DNA of 64,000 nucleotides from Luteococcus sp052116585 (GCF_052116585.1 NZ_JBQKKT010000002.1:124001-188000), one strand, 5' to 3'. Counted from the first letter of the stretch, positions 42,271-51,466 are shown. Notes: generated by a model from the sequence alone, not told the origin. Numbers and translations are program-made.

Positions 42271-42913
42271 GGCCCCTGCACCGGGCCAGCTGACCGAACA
42301 TCCGGACCTGGCCCGGCTGCGGGCGCGCCCACGATCCGTGCTGGCCGATGCCGTCGCGGTGGTTCTGGACCCGACGATGACGCTCTTCGCCGGGCTGGTG
42401 GTCACGATCCTGCACGCGATGTGGCCACACGCCCTGGCCGGTCTGGGCTGGGTGGCGCTGGCTGCCCTCTTCGTCGTGGTCTCCCCACTGGCGGTGCTGG
42501 AGGTCTGCGTGCGCCGCGGGTGGGTCTCCGACCTCCAGGTGGTGCGCCGCGAAGAACGGGTCAAGCCGCTGCTGCTGGTGATCGCGATGGTGCTGCTGGG
42601 CCTGGGAGTGCTCGTGGTGCTGAGCGCTCCCCGGGTGCTGCTGGCCTTCGTCGGGGCAGTTCTGGTGGGGCTGACCGCCATGACTGCCATCAGCGTGAAG
42701 TACAAGGCGTCCTTCCATGCCGGGGTACTGGCAGCCATGGGAGCAGTCGTCGCCGTCGAGGTGGGCTGGTGGACGGTGGGCGTCAGCCTGCCATTGCTGG
42801 GCCTGCTGGCGTGGGCCCGGTGGCGCGCCGGGCGGCACAGCACCGGCCAGGTGCTGGTGGGCGCCCTGCTCTGCTCGGTGCTGGTTGGCGGCAGCTTCGC
42901 ACTGCTGCACTGA
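42242..42913 (+). CDS. PAP2-like integral membrane protein
   Basis: A 223-residue membrane protein with about six helices. The C-terminal half matches the rearranged PAP2-phosphatase pattern: KYKASFHAGVLAAMGA (PSGH-equivalent) and ARWRAGRHSTGQVLVGALL (SRxxxxxHxxxD-equivalent). The usual KxxxxxxRP and final Asp are not seen, so phosphatase activity is uncertain. GTG 42242, overlapping the MBL gene, is the chosen start; a TTG at 42260 is an alternative. Confidence 0.65.
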   Translation: MPRPRLLVAEAPAPGQLTEHPDLARLRARPRSVLADAVAVVLDPTMTLFAGLVVTILHAMWPHALAGLGWVALAALFVVVSPLAVLEVCVRRGWVSDLQVVRREERVKPLLLVIAMVLLGLGVLVVLSAPRVLLAFVGAVLVGLTAMTAISVKYKASFHAGVLAAMGAVVAVEVGWWTVGVSLPLLGLLAWARWRAGRHSTGQVLVGALLCSVLVGGSFALLH

Positions 42914-42960
42914 TGCTGGCGGTCGGACGCGGACTCGCCATGAACCGCTAGATTTGGTGC

Positions 42961-43704
42961 ATGACTGACGCGAACACCCCCGGAACCCGTATCGACGGCC
43001 GCGCGGCCGACCAGCTGCGCGAGGTCAAGATCACCCGCAACTGGCTGGACCATGCCGAAGGCTCCTGCCTGGTGGAGTTCGGCAAGACCCGCGTCCTGGT
43101 GGCGGCCAGCGTCGAGGAGGGCGTCCCGCGGTGGATGAAGGGCCAGGGCAAGGGCTGGGTGACCAGCGAGTACGAGATGCTGCCCCGCTCCACCCACACC
43201 CGCAGCGGCCGTGAGTCCCGCAAGGGCAAGGTGGGGGGACGCACCCACGAGATCAGTCGCCTGATCGGCCGTGCGCTGCGCGCCGTCATCGACTACGAGG
43301 CGCTGGGCGAGAACACCATCGTGATCGACTGCGACGTGCTGCAGGCCGACGGCGGCACCCGCACCGCGTCGATCACCGGTGCCTATGTGGCGCTGGCCGA
43401 CGCCGTGGAGTACCTGCGCGGCAAGGGCGCCCTGAATGGCGAGCCGCTCAAGGACTCCGTGGCCGCCATCAGCGTCGGCGTCGTGGACGGCACCCCGATG
43501 CTGGACCTGGCCTACACCGAGGACTCCACCGCCGACACCGACATGAACATCGTCGTCGCCGGCAATGGTGACTTCATCGAGGTGCAGGGAACCGCCGAGG
43601 GCGTCCCCTTCGACCGCGACACGCTGAACACCCTGCTGGACCTGGGCCTCAAGGGCTGCAGCGAACTCAAGGCCCTGCAGGCCGCGGCTCTCGAGGTCAA
43701 CTGA
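42961..43704 (+). CDS. rph: Ribonuclease PH
   Basis: A 247-residue phosphorolytic 3'-5' exoribonuclease that trims tRNA 3' ends. It begins RIDGRAADQLREVKI; the EGSCLVEFGKTRVLVAASVEEGVPRW and RESRKGKVGGRTHEISRLIGRALRA segments are diagnostic, with QADGGTRTASITGAYVAL in the core. Its stop overlaps the rdgB ATG by one base (TGATG), the standard actinobacterial order. Confidence 0.95.
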   Translation: MTDANTPGTRIDGRAADQLREVKITRNWLDHAEGSCLVEFGKTRVLVAASVEEGVPRWMKGQGKGWVTSEYEMLPRSTHTRSGRESRKGKVGGRTHEISRLIGRALRAVIDYEALGENTIVIDCDVLQADGGTRTASITGAYVALADAVEYLRGKGALNGEPLKDSVAAISVGVVDGTPMLDLAYTEDSTADTDMNIVVAGNGDFIEVQGTAEGVPFDRDTLNTLLDLGLKGCSELKALQAAALEVN

Positions 43705-44423
43705 TGGAGGGCGAGACTCGCGCCCAGGTGGTGCTGGCCACCAACAATGCCAAGAAGCTCGCCGAGCTGCGCGCAGCGATGGACAGCCTGGACCTGCCGA
43801 TCGAGGTGCTCAGCCTCTCCGACGTCGAGCCCTATCCGGAGCCCGACGAGACCGAACGCACCTTCGAGGGCAATGCGCTGATCAAGGCGCGCGAGTGCGC
43901 CCTGCGCACCGGCCTGCCGGCGCTGGCCGACGACTCGGGCATCGAGGTGGGGGCGCTCAACAACTGTCCCGGTGTGCGTTCCGCCCGCTGGGCCGGCACC
44001 CGAACCGGCGACCGCGCCACCGACGACCAGGCCAACAATGACTTGCTGATCGCCCAGATCTCCGATGTCCCTGAGGGGCAGCGCGAGGCGCGCTTCGTGT
44101 GTGCGATGGCCTTCGTCATTCCCGACCAGATGGGCGGGATGCGGCACTGGGAGTCGCTGCGCGCCGAATGGCCGGGACAGATGGCCTTCGAGCCGCGTGG
44201 CGAGAATGGCTTCGGCTACGATCCGTTGTTCATCCCCGACGACGCCCCTCAGGTGGATGGGCGCCGGCTCACCAGTGCGGAACTCGATCCTGCCCACAAG
44301 AACGAGATCTCGCACCGGGGCCAGGCGGTCCGCCGGATCGTGCCGGCCGTGGCAGGTCTGCTGAACCTCAAGATGCCCGAGGAGGGCGCCGGGTTCAGCG
44401 GAAACGACCAGAAGGAGTCCTGA
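43704..44423 (+). CDS. rdgB: XTP/dITP diphosphatase
   Basis: A 239-residue HAM1/RdgB pyrophosphohydrolase that removes XTP, dITP and ITP from the nucleotide pool. It shows LATNNAKKLAELR, ADDSGIEVGALNNCPGVRSARWAG, FGYDPLFIPD and EISHRGQAVRRIVP. It has about 30 extra residues compared with the E. coli enzyme, partly in a C-terminal tail. The gene lies between rph and thyA, three bases from the thyA start. Confidence 0.93.
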   Translation: MEGETRAQVVLATNNAKKLAELRAAMDSLDLPIEVLSLSDVEPYPEPDETERTFEGNALIKARECALRTGLPALADDSGIEVGALNNCPGVRSARWAGTRTGDRATDDQANNDLLIAQISDVPEGQREARFVCAMAFVIPDQMGGMRHWESLRAEWPGQMAFEPRGENGFGYDPLFIPDDAPQVDGRRLTSAELDPAHKNEISHRGQAVRRIVPAVAGLLNLKMPEEGAGFSGNDQKES

Positions 44424-44425
44424 CC

Positions 44426-45238
<813 letters not shown>

Positions 45239-45243
45239 TTGAG

Positions 45244-45295
45244 CAAGGGGACGACCCCCTTGAACAGGAATGAGCAAGGGGGACGACCCCCCTTG
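45244..45295 (+). repeat. Two near-identical hairpins between thyA and the DHFR gene
   Basis: Hairpin 1: CAAGGGG (45244-45250) pairs with CCCCTTG (45256-45262), loop ACGAC. Hairpin 2: CAAGGGGG (45275-45282) pairs with CCCCCTTG (45288-45295). The units GAGCAAGGGG(G)ACGACCCCC(C)TTGAAC are direct repeats 31 bp apart. They probably terminate or stabilise the thyA transcript, and may belong to a dispersed repeat family. Neither has a T-run. Confidence 0.75.
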
Positions 45296-45387
45296 AACCC
45301 CCGCAGCACTCGCGCGAAACACTCACCCGGTTCCTGCGCTGACTGGGGTGAACTGGCAGGATGGGGTGAAGACCGAGGAGACCTGCC

Positions 45388-46356
45388 ATGCGAGTGATTG
45401 CCATTGCCGTCGTCAGCGAGAACGGCGTGATCGGGGACGGCCAGGACCAACCCTTCAAGTTCCGTGAGGACTGGGCACGCTTCAAGCAGACCACCCTGGG
45501 TCACCCGATCATCCTGGGCCGCCACACGCATGAGGCGATCGGTGGCTACCTACCCGGGCGCACCACCATCGTCGTCAGCCGTGATCCGGAACAGATCGAG
45601 CTGAGCGACGATCCGGACGCGCCCAGCTTCGCCGTCGGCTCGGTGGAACTGGCCCTGGAACTGGCCGAATCGCTCGACGACGTCTGCTTCGTCTGCGGCG
45701 GTGGTCAGGTCTACGAGAACGCGTGGGAGTACCTGACCGAGCTGGACATCACCCAGGTGCACCAGCGCGCGGAGGGCACCGTCCTGTTCCCGGAGATCGA
45801 CCCCGAGGAGTGGCTGCTGCTGCACCGCGAGCCGCGCGCCCAGTTCGACTTCACCCGCCTCTTCCCGATCACCCGCACCGATCGACTGACACTGGTCCCC
45901 GTCGGTCCCGACGACCTGGACGACTGGGCCCGCCTCTACTCGGCCTCCGACCTTCCCGAGGTTCCGCTCGAGCGCCACCGGGTTGGCCTCGAGGCCAATG
46001 TGGAGCACTGGCTCAATGACGGGCTGGGCTACTGGTTGGCCAAGGAGAGCCTGCACGACCGTCCGGTGGGCGTGGGCGGTGTGCGCCGTTCCAAGGAGAA
46101 TCCCGACGACACCTGGAGCCTGTACTACCGCTTCGAGGAGGGCTCGCGGAACCAGGGTTATGCCGTGGAGATCGCCAAGGCCGGCGTCGCGGCACTCAAG
46201 GTGCTGGATCCCGATTCCGAGCTGCGGGCCGTGCTGCGTCCGGACAATGCCGCTGCCTGCGCCGTCGCGGAGAAGGTGGGCCTGCTCCCCACCGGCGAGA
46301 CCAGTGACGAGCGTGGCCCCTTGCAGATCTGGTCCGCCGTGGTGGCCACCCTGTGA
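45388..46356 (+). CDS. folA: Dihydrofolate reductase - GNAT acetyltransferase fusion
   Basis: A 322-residue protein. Residues 1-155 are dihydrofolate reductase: AIAVVSENGVIGDG, the acidic residue in FREDWARFKQTTLGHPIILGR, PGRTTIVVSRDP and FVCGGGQVYENAW. Residues about 160-322 are a GNAT acetyltransferase-like domain: TRTDRLTLVPVGPDD at its start, then YYRFEEGSRNQGYAVEIAKAG and LRPDNAAACAVAEKVGL. The reading frame is continuous and the GNAT half is not cut down. DHFR completes the thymidylate cycle with ThyA; the acetyltransferase substrate is unknown. The usual LPW substrate loop is replaced by DQPFKF, so substrate binding may be altered. Confidence 0.85.
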   Translation: MRVIAIAVVSENGVIGDGQDQPFKFREDWARFKQTTLGHPIILGRHTHEAIGGYLPGRTTIVVSRDPEQIELSDDPDAPSFAVGSVELALELAESLDDVCFVCGGGQVYENAWEYLTELDITQVHQRAEGTVLFPEIDPEEWLLLHREPRAQFDFTRLFPITRTDRLTLVPVGPDDLDDWARLYSASDLPEVPLERHRVGLEANVEHWLNDGLGYWLAKESLHDRPVGVGGVRRSKENPDDTWSLYYRFEEGSRNQGYAVEIAKAGVAALKVLDPDSELRAVLRPDNAAACAVAEKVGLLPTGETSDERGPLQIWSAVVATL

Positions 46357-46360
46357 GCTC

Positions 46361-47710
46361 GTGAGGAGCACCGCCAGCATCCTGCACCTGGATCTGGACG
46401 CCTTCTTCGCGTCGGTGGAACAGCGCGACAAGCCGTCGCTGCGGGGAAAGCCGGTGATCGTCGGGGGAGTTGGCCAGCGTGGAGTGGTCTCCACTGCCAG
46501 CTATGAGGCCCGCGCCTTCGGTGTCCGATCCGCGATGCCCTCCCACGAGGCCCGACGCAAGGCTCCGCACGCCGCTTTCCTCTCTGGCCGCTTCGATGCC
46601 TACCGGCAGTCGAGCCGGATCGTGATGCGGCTCCTGCACGAGCTCTCGCCGCTGGTGGAACCCCTGAGCATCGATGAGGCCTTCGTTGACCTGGAGGCGG
46701 GTGGTCATGACTGCAGCGACCTCGGCGCGTTGCGGGCACTGGGGCAGAGGTTGCGGGCCGATCTCTTCGAACGCACGGAGGGTCTGACGGCCAGCGTCGG
46801 CCTGGGGTCCAGCAAGTTCATCGCCAAGGTGGCCAGCGAGATGGCAAAGCCCAATGGTCTGGTGGTGGTTCCCCCGGGCAGCGAGGTGGAGGTCATCTCG
46901 CCGCTGCCTGCCCGCGCCGTCCCGGGCGTGGGGCCGGCGACGATGGAGAAGCTGGAGCGGCTGGGGATCCGGACCGTCGCGGACCTGCAACGTGTCCAGG
47001 TGCAGGAACTCTCCCGCGAGGTGGGGCGCAGTTGGGGTCATGGTCTGCACGAATTGGCCTTCGCCCGCGACGACCGACCGGTCAGCCCCCATCGCGAGGC
47101 CAAGAGCATCTCCGTGGAGGACACCTTCGAGACCGATCTGACCGACCGCGTCGAGCTGGAGGCGATGGCCGCCCGCGATGCCGCCATCGTCGCCGCACGC
47201 CTGCGGGCCTCGGGGCAGTTTGCCCGCACCATCACCCTGAAGGTGCGCCTGGCGGACTTCACCACCTGGACCCGGTCCCGCACCCTCAACGGCGCGACCG
47301 ACTCGACGGACCGCATCACGGACGTGGCGCGGGAATTGCTGCAGGCCCTGGATGTGCGCGAGGGCATCCGACTCCTGGGCGTCGGCGTCTCCAATTTCAC
47401 CCTGGCCGCGCAGGAGGAACTCTTCGTCCTGGCCGGCGACGACGTCGTGGTCACCGAGGAACAGACCACCACCGAGGCACCGCCCCACCGGCGTCGCGGA
47501 CGAGGGGAGTGGAGCCCCGGCAGCGAGGTCGAGCACCCCGAGTACGGGCGCGGCTGGGTCTGGGGCTCGGGCCTGGGGCGGGTCACGGTCCGCTTCGAGA
47601 CCCGGCTCACCGGCGTCGGGCCAGTGCGGACCTTCCGCACCGACGACGAGAGCCTGACCCGCCCGGCATCCCCGCTGCCGATGACCTGGGACGTGGAACA
47701 GGACGACTGA
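46361..47710 (+). CDS. dinB: DNA polymerase IV (Y-family)
   Basis: A 449-residue translesion polymerase. Palm motifs are LDLDAFFASVEQR (first metal Asp) and SIDEAFVDLEA (catalytic Asp-Glu), followed by an HhH thumb (AVPGVGPATMEKLERLGI) and the little finger up to about residue 370. The final ~60 residues form an extra domain, EVEHPEYGRGWVWGSGLGRVTVRFE, resembling the SH3/KOW-like C-terminal module of UvrD/PcrA helicases (VxHxxFGxGxV). The GTG start at 46361 lies just after the DHFR-GNAT stop. Confidence 0.92.
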   Translation: MRSTASILHLDLDAFFASVEQRDKPSLRGKPVIVGGVGQRGVVSTASYEARAFGVRSAMPSHEARRKAPHAAFLSGRFDAYRQSSRIVMRLLHELSPLVEPLSIDEAFVDLEAGGHDCSDLGALRALGQRLRADLFERTEGLTASVGLGSSKFIAKVASEMAKPNGLVVVPPGSEVEVISPLPARAVPGVGPATMEKLERLGIRTVADLQRVQVQELSREVGRSWGHGLHELAFARDDRPVSPHREAKSISVEDTFETDLTDRVELEAMAARDAAIVAARLRASGQFARTITLKVRLADFTTWTRSRTLNGATDSTDRITDVARELLQALDVREGIRLLGVGVSNFTLAAQEELFVLAGDDVVVTEEQTTTEAPPHRRRGRGEWSPGSEVEHPEYGRGWVWGSGLGRVTVRFETRLTGVGPVRTFRTDDESLTRPASPLPMTWDVEQDD

Positions 47711-47779
47711 CCGGTGTGGATTGTTCTTGATCCCCTGTATACATAGGATCTCGCGCTACCTGTAGATGGGATTCCCGGC

Positions 47780-48334
47780 ATGGGGAATCTGTCAGAAGTG
47801 GTGTCTGCGTTGGCGGCTGTCGGTGCACTGGTCGCAGCTGTCTGGGCTGGCTTGACGGCGAAGAAGCTCTATGACATGGAGACCAGGCGCGACGAAATGA
47901 GCTCCGAGTTGCAGCGTCGCCGAGCCGCTTCGCGGGTCAGTGCTTGGGTGTGCACTCACTTCCCGGAAGGCGTCAATGAGGGCGCCAACCGTCGTGATGG
48001 AGTGATCATTGCCAATCAGGGGGACTGTCCGATCTACGACGTTCGCATCGAGAGCACGGGCAAGGACGGGCTTCAGAAGAAGGAGATCGTCCAGCATGTG
48101 CTGCCGCCGGGCGAGTACTTCGTGGGCTCTCGAAGTGATGCGTTCCAGTGGGATTCTCCGGACCAAACCCAGTGCCTTGAGGGGATCATCCGTCCGATCA
48201 CGAAGAAGCCCGACTGGAGGGTGACACAGCTGAAGTTTCAGGATGCTGACGGGAATCGCTGGTTGAGAGACGAGCGCGGTCGCTTGGGAGGAGATACTCC
48301 CCTCACAGCCGCTTCTGCCACGCGCCCTCGGTGA
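47780..48334 (+). CDS. Hypothetical membrane-anchored protein
   Basis: A 184-residue protein with one N-terminal membrane helix (VVSALAAVGALVAAVWAGL) followed by a short coiled coil (KKLYDMETRRDEMSSELQRRR) and a beta-rich domain (GVIIANQGDCPIYDVRIEST, then LPPGEYFVGS). Codon use is a little less GC-biased than in its neighbours. A TGTATACAT at 47736-47744 may be an extended -10. The stop is 32 bases inside the convergent GNAT gene. No family was recognised; this may be an acquired gene. Confidence 0.65.
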   Translation: MGNLSEVVSALAAVGALVAAVWAGLTAKKLYDMETRRDEMSSELQRRRAASRVSAWVCTHFPEGVNEGANRRDGVIIANQGDCPIYDVRIESTGKDGLQKKEIVQHVLPPGEYFVGSRSDAFQWDSPDQTQCLEGIIRPITKKPDWRVTQLKFQDADGNRWLRDERGRLGGDTPLTAASATRPR

Positions 48335-49424
48335 GGCCCGGCTGGAATCCCAGGTCTCGATTGATCGAACGCATCCAGTCGTTCTCGTCGGCATTCCAGG
48401 TGTGCACGCGCCGAAGACGGGGGCGGTGCTCTGCAAGGGCCTGGTGGTTGGCCAACTTCACCAGCAGGCCCAGACGATGGCCTCGGTGGGCACGGTCCAC
48501 CACGGTGACCTGTTGGAAGCAGACCTCGGGGTGGACCGGGTCGGTGGTGATGTCCGTGGACGCCACCACCGCCCCGGTCGCCTCGTGGATGGCCAGGGTG
48601 GTGACGGCCTCACGGCCAGCGGCGGCGCGAGCCGCCTCGCCACGTCGGATCCGGTCAGCGTCCCAGCATTCCGGCTCCGTCTCCAGGCCGCCGCTGGGCA
48701 CCTCGGCACTGAAGTGCTCCAACAGCTGCGCGTAGCCGCAGACCAACTCGTCGGGGACGGGGCCGACGAAGCTGTGCAGCTGGTAGCCCGCAGCGTGCGG
48801 CAGTGCGTCGGCACGCAGCTCTGCCAGCTTCCCTGCATCGCCCGGCAGTGCGCACACGGAGTGCTGTTCGCACTGTTCCAGCCGGTAACCCCGGGCCAGG
48901 GCGAAGCCCGCCGCGGCGTCGTACGGGACCCGGCCCGCGCCCGTCGGGGGAGTGAGGGCATCCTCGTTCTCACCTGGACTGCGGTGTTCCGCCCAGCCCT
49001 GGACCGTCGTGCAGCCCTTCTGCCGTGCCACTCGTTCGCAGGCGGCCAGCAGAGCCGTCCCGACTCCTTGGCGTCTGGCGGGCTCGGCGACGATCACCCC
49101 CAGCTCGGCCACATTCTGGTTGTCGTTGAGCCCGCCGCTGATGCCGGCGACTCCCAGGACAGTGCCGGGATGCGGCGCCCGCTCGGCCTCCCATGAGAGC
49201 TCGGCTGCTGCCTGCCCCTCGACGGCCACCAGCGCCACTCGCCAGCGGTCCACCTGACGTCGCATCCCGTGCACCCCGGAGGCCAGCGGCGTGAAGAAGT
49301 CGTCACTGCCCAGTGTCTCGAGCGCGTCGCGTCGGCGCAGCTCGTCGCTCTGCCGCATCACCCACGACGGGGCGAAGCTGTCACTGCGGGGCACGGCGAT
49401 GGTGCTGATGGTGAAGTCGGCCAT
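48303..49424 (-). CDS. Tandem GNAT N-acetyltransferase
   Basis: A 373-residue protein with two GNAT folds. The first (about residues 40-190) has VAEPARRQGVGTALLAACERVARQKG, the acetyl-CoA loop. The second (about 210-373) has VDRAHRGHRLGLLVKLANHQAL and WNADENDWMRSINRDLGF. Tandem GNATs of this size occur in Actinobacteria and include mycothiol-synthase-like enzymes, but its position and sequence do not show MshD identity. ATG 49422-49424 is chosen over an upstream ATG. Confidence 0.85.
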   Translation of the reverse strand: MADFTISTIAVPRSDSFAPSWVMRQSDELRRRDALETLGSDDFFTPLASGVHGMRRQVDRWRVALVAVEGQAAAELSWEAERAPHPGTVLGVAGISGGLNDNQNVAELGVIVAEPARRQGVGTALLAACERVARQKGCTTVQGWAEHRSPGENEDALTPPTGAGRVPYDAAAGFALARGYRLEQCEQHSVCALPGDAGKLAELRADALPHAAGYQLHSFVGPVPDELVCGYAQLLEHFSAEVPSGGLETEPECWDADRIRRGEAARAAAGREAVTTLAIHEATGAVVASTDITTDPVHPEVCFQQVTVVDRAHRGHRLGLLVKLANHQALAEHRPRLRRVHTWNADENDWMRSINRDLGFQPGLTEGAWQKRL

Positions 49425-49519
49425 GACCCCATGCTCTCGGGCAGCAAGCCCTGCGCGCCACCGGTTTTCCAACCGGCCCGCCGCAGCGGACGCGATCTTG
49501 GCCTAGACTTCACAGCCGA

Positions 49520-49601
49520 GCCGAAGTGGTGGAATTGGCAGACACGCAGGATTTAGGTTCCTGTGCCTTCGGGCGTGAGGGTTCAAGTCCCTTCTTCGGC
49601 A
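49520..49601 (+). tRNA. tRNA-Leu (anticodon TAG)
   Basis: An 82-nt gene. Acceptor stem GCCGAAG (49520-49526) pairs with CTTCGGC (49594-49600). The anticodon stem-loop is CAGGA-TTTAGGT-TCCTG, with TAG at the anticodon. A long variable arm (GCCTTCGGGCG region) fits leucine. The T loop is TTCAAGT. Confidence 0.93.
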
Positions 49602-49621
49602 CTGCTGCACCATCCTGGGCG

Positions 49622-49646
49622 GGAGCGCAGCCGACGAATGCGCTCC
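49622..49646 (+). terminator. Hairpin after tRNA-Leu
   Basis: GGAGCGCA (49622-49629) pairs with TGCGCTCC (49639-49646), 9-base loop, 20 bases after the tRNA. No T-run; a possible terminator or processing signal. Confidence 0.45.
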
Positions 49647-49758
49647 TGACGAGGGGCTGAGCAGTGTCTGAAGGACCGGGTCATTCGTTCGTCATGAGCC
49701 GGGTGTGGGAGAGGATTGGGTCACCTGAATCCGTCCCCCGAGAACAGGGCCTTCCCCC

Positions 49759-50349
49759 ATGAGCCACACCATTCGCATCCCCGCCGTCGCCCCCTTCGAA
49801 CTGCTCAGTACTGCCCCCTCGTCGACCGTCTGGGGTCGGCTTGAGGAGGCCACCGACTTTGCCGCCGTGTCCACCGTCTGGGGTGCGGCCAGCCGCCAGG
49901 GCGATCAGGTGACGCTCTGGCTCTCCGACCCGCCGGAGGCTGCTCGTCGCGCCGCAGTGGGCGATCCGGAGCCGCCGCGCCGCGGTCTGGGCCGCTTCTT
50001 CGGCGCTCAGGTGGTGGTGACCCGACGAGACCTCAAGGATTCCGACGTGGTCCTGGCCGTTCTGTTGGCGCTGCACCCGCGCGGTCGTGGCTGGCCCCAG
50101 TCGGCGCTGCCCCCCTCGGTGCAGTCCGTGGCGGTGCAGACCGTCGTGGGCCGGCGCCGGGCCGACGGCACCCCGTGGCACATCACCCGTCAGTGCGACG
50201 AGGATGCCGTGGCGGAGCTCCTGTGCGAGATGGCCGGCAGTTTCCAGCACGACAGTGGTGAGGAGAACGAGGCTCGTCTGGTGGAGTTGGCCCGCAACAT
50301 GCCGGCGACGGCCGATGAGGCCCGTCGGGTCATGGACGAACTGCTCTGA
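49759..50349 (+). CDS. Hypothetical protein
   Basis: A 196-residue soluble protein that I do not recognise. It starts MSHTIRIPAVAPFELLSTAP and alternates short strands with helices. It contains a basic loop RRGLGRFFGAQVVVTRR around residue 75 and an acidic C-terminal helix (EENEARLVELARNMPATADEAR). No membrane segment or Cys motif is visible. GC3 and codon use are normal for the window. It converges with bcp. Confidence 0.7.
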   Translation: MSHTIRIPAVAPFELLSTAPSSTVWGRLEEATDFAAVSTVWGAASRQGDQVTLWLSDPPEAARRAAVGDPEPPRRGLGRFFGAQVVVTRRDLKDSDVVLAVLLALHPRGRGWPQSALPPSVQSVAVQTVVGRRRADGTPWHITRQCDEDAVAELLCEMAGSFQHDSGEENEARLVELARNMPATADEARRVMDELL

Positions 50350-50379
50350 TCCGGACGCGTCCGATCCGCGGGGTCGGGG

Positions 50380-50859
50380 TCAGACCCCGAGCTCGCGGCG
50401 CAGGCGCGCCACGTGACCGGTGGCCTTGACGTTGTACTGCGCCAGCTCGATGGTGCCCTTGCCGTCGGCGTCCACGTCGATCACGAAGGTGGACCGGATC
50501 ACGCCCTGGATCTCCTTGCCATAGAGCATCTTGGTGCCGTAGGCGGCGTAGGCCTCCAGCACGGTGCGCTCGGGATCACCCAGCAGGATCACGTCGAGCG
50601 ACTCCTTCTCGCGGAAGCGCGCGAGCTTGGCAGGCGAGTCCGGGGAGATGCCGATCACGCGGTAGCCGGCGGCGGCCAGCTCGTCCAGCGAGGCGGTGAA
50701 GTCGACGGCCTGGATGGTGCAGCCGGGCGTCATGGCGGCGGGGTAGAAGTACAGGATCACCTTGCTTCCCGCGAAGTCGGCAAGCGTGACGATCTTCTCG
50801 TCCGCGTCGGGCAGGGCGAAGTCGGGTGCGGGGGAGCCCGCGGCAAGGCGCTCGGTCAT
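50380..50859 (-). CDS. bcp: Thiol peroxidase (Bcp/PrxQ), 1-Cys type
   Basis: A 159-residue peroxiredoxin that reduces hydroperoxides. The peroxidatic Cys is C47 in MTPGCTIQ; the usual resolving Cys five residues later is Val52 (AVDF instead of ACDF). It therefore looks like a 1-Cys Prx needing an external thiol such as mycothiol or mycoredoxin (inference). The ATG is at 50857-50859. It is divergent from DUF3618. Confidence 0.9.
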   Translation of the reverse strand: MTERLAAGSPAPDFALPDADEKIVTLADFAGSKVILYFYPAAMTPGCTIQAVDFTASLDELAAAGYRVIGISPDSPAKLARFREKESLDVILLGDPERTVLEAYAAYGTKMLYGKEIQGVIRSTFVIDVDADGKGTIELAQYNVKATGHVARLRRELGV

Positions 50860-51003
50860 GGCGCCACTGTAACGGGGTTCGCCGACAGCGCACAGGTGTC
50901 CACGGTGCTGACGTGGCCGGATGTCCCCGCGTGGGCATAGTCTGGGTGGGTGAATGCGGGCCCGTGCTGGCCCGACGTCGTGCAGCGCCAGACAGGAGAC
51001 CCC

Positions 51004-51354
51004 ATGGCTGACAAGAAGACCGACACCCGTTCGGCACAGCAGATCCGCGCGGACATCGCCGCGGCCCGGGCCCGGATGGGCGCCAATGTCGAGGGCCTGG
51101 TCAACGAGGTCCACCCCAAGGCCGTCAAGCAGCGGAGCGTCGACGAGGCCAAGGCCTTCGTGATGACCGAGGTGGACGCCGCCAAGAGCCAGGTGAAGGA
51201 CGAGGATGGGTGGCGAACCGATCGCCTGACGCTGGCCGGTGCTGCCGCCGGTGCCGCCCTGGTGGCCCTGCTCACCGTTCGTGCCATCGTGCGTGGCATC
51301 GGCAAGAAGGCCCAGACGAAGAAGGCCCTGAAGAAGGCCGCCAAGAAGCACTGA
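51004..51354 (+). CDS. DUF3618 domain protein
   Basis: A 116-residue protein. Residues about 8-60 form the DUF3618 motif (RSAQQIRADIAAARARMGANVEGLVNEVHPK). One hydrophobic helix (LAGAAAGAALVALLTVRAIV) and a Lys-rich C-terminus (KKAQTKKALKKAAKKH) follow. The family is actinobacterial and of unknown function; it is probably membrane-attached. Confidence 0.85.
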   Translation: MADKKTDTRSAQQIRADIAAARARMGANVEGLVNEVHPKAVKQRSVDEAKAFVMTEVDAAKSQVKDEDGWRTDRLTLAGAAAGAALVALLTVRAIVRGIGKKAQTKKALKKAAKKH

Positions 51355-51435
51355 CGCGCCGCCGCGGCGGATCCGGGCAATCCCACAGGGAAAGCCACGG
51401 CAACCGCGGTCCAGGTGCCCCTCGTGGCTGGGCGC

Positions 51436-51466
51436 AGTGCCCCCGAACCCTCGGCTCGGGGGCACT
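51436..51466 (+). terminator. Intrinsic-terminator-like hairpin after DUF3618
   Basis: AGTGCCCCCGA (51436-51446) and TCGGGGGCACT (51456-51466) form a perfect 11-bp stem with a 9-base loop, 82 bases after the DUF3618 stop. Confidence 0.7.

Noticed and set aside
50374..50390. TCGGGGT/ACCCCGA hairpin overlapping the bcp stop
   Set aside because: Only a 7-bp stem without a T-run, inside a very GC-rich stretch. It may help terminate the convergent genes, but it is too weak to list as a feature.
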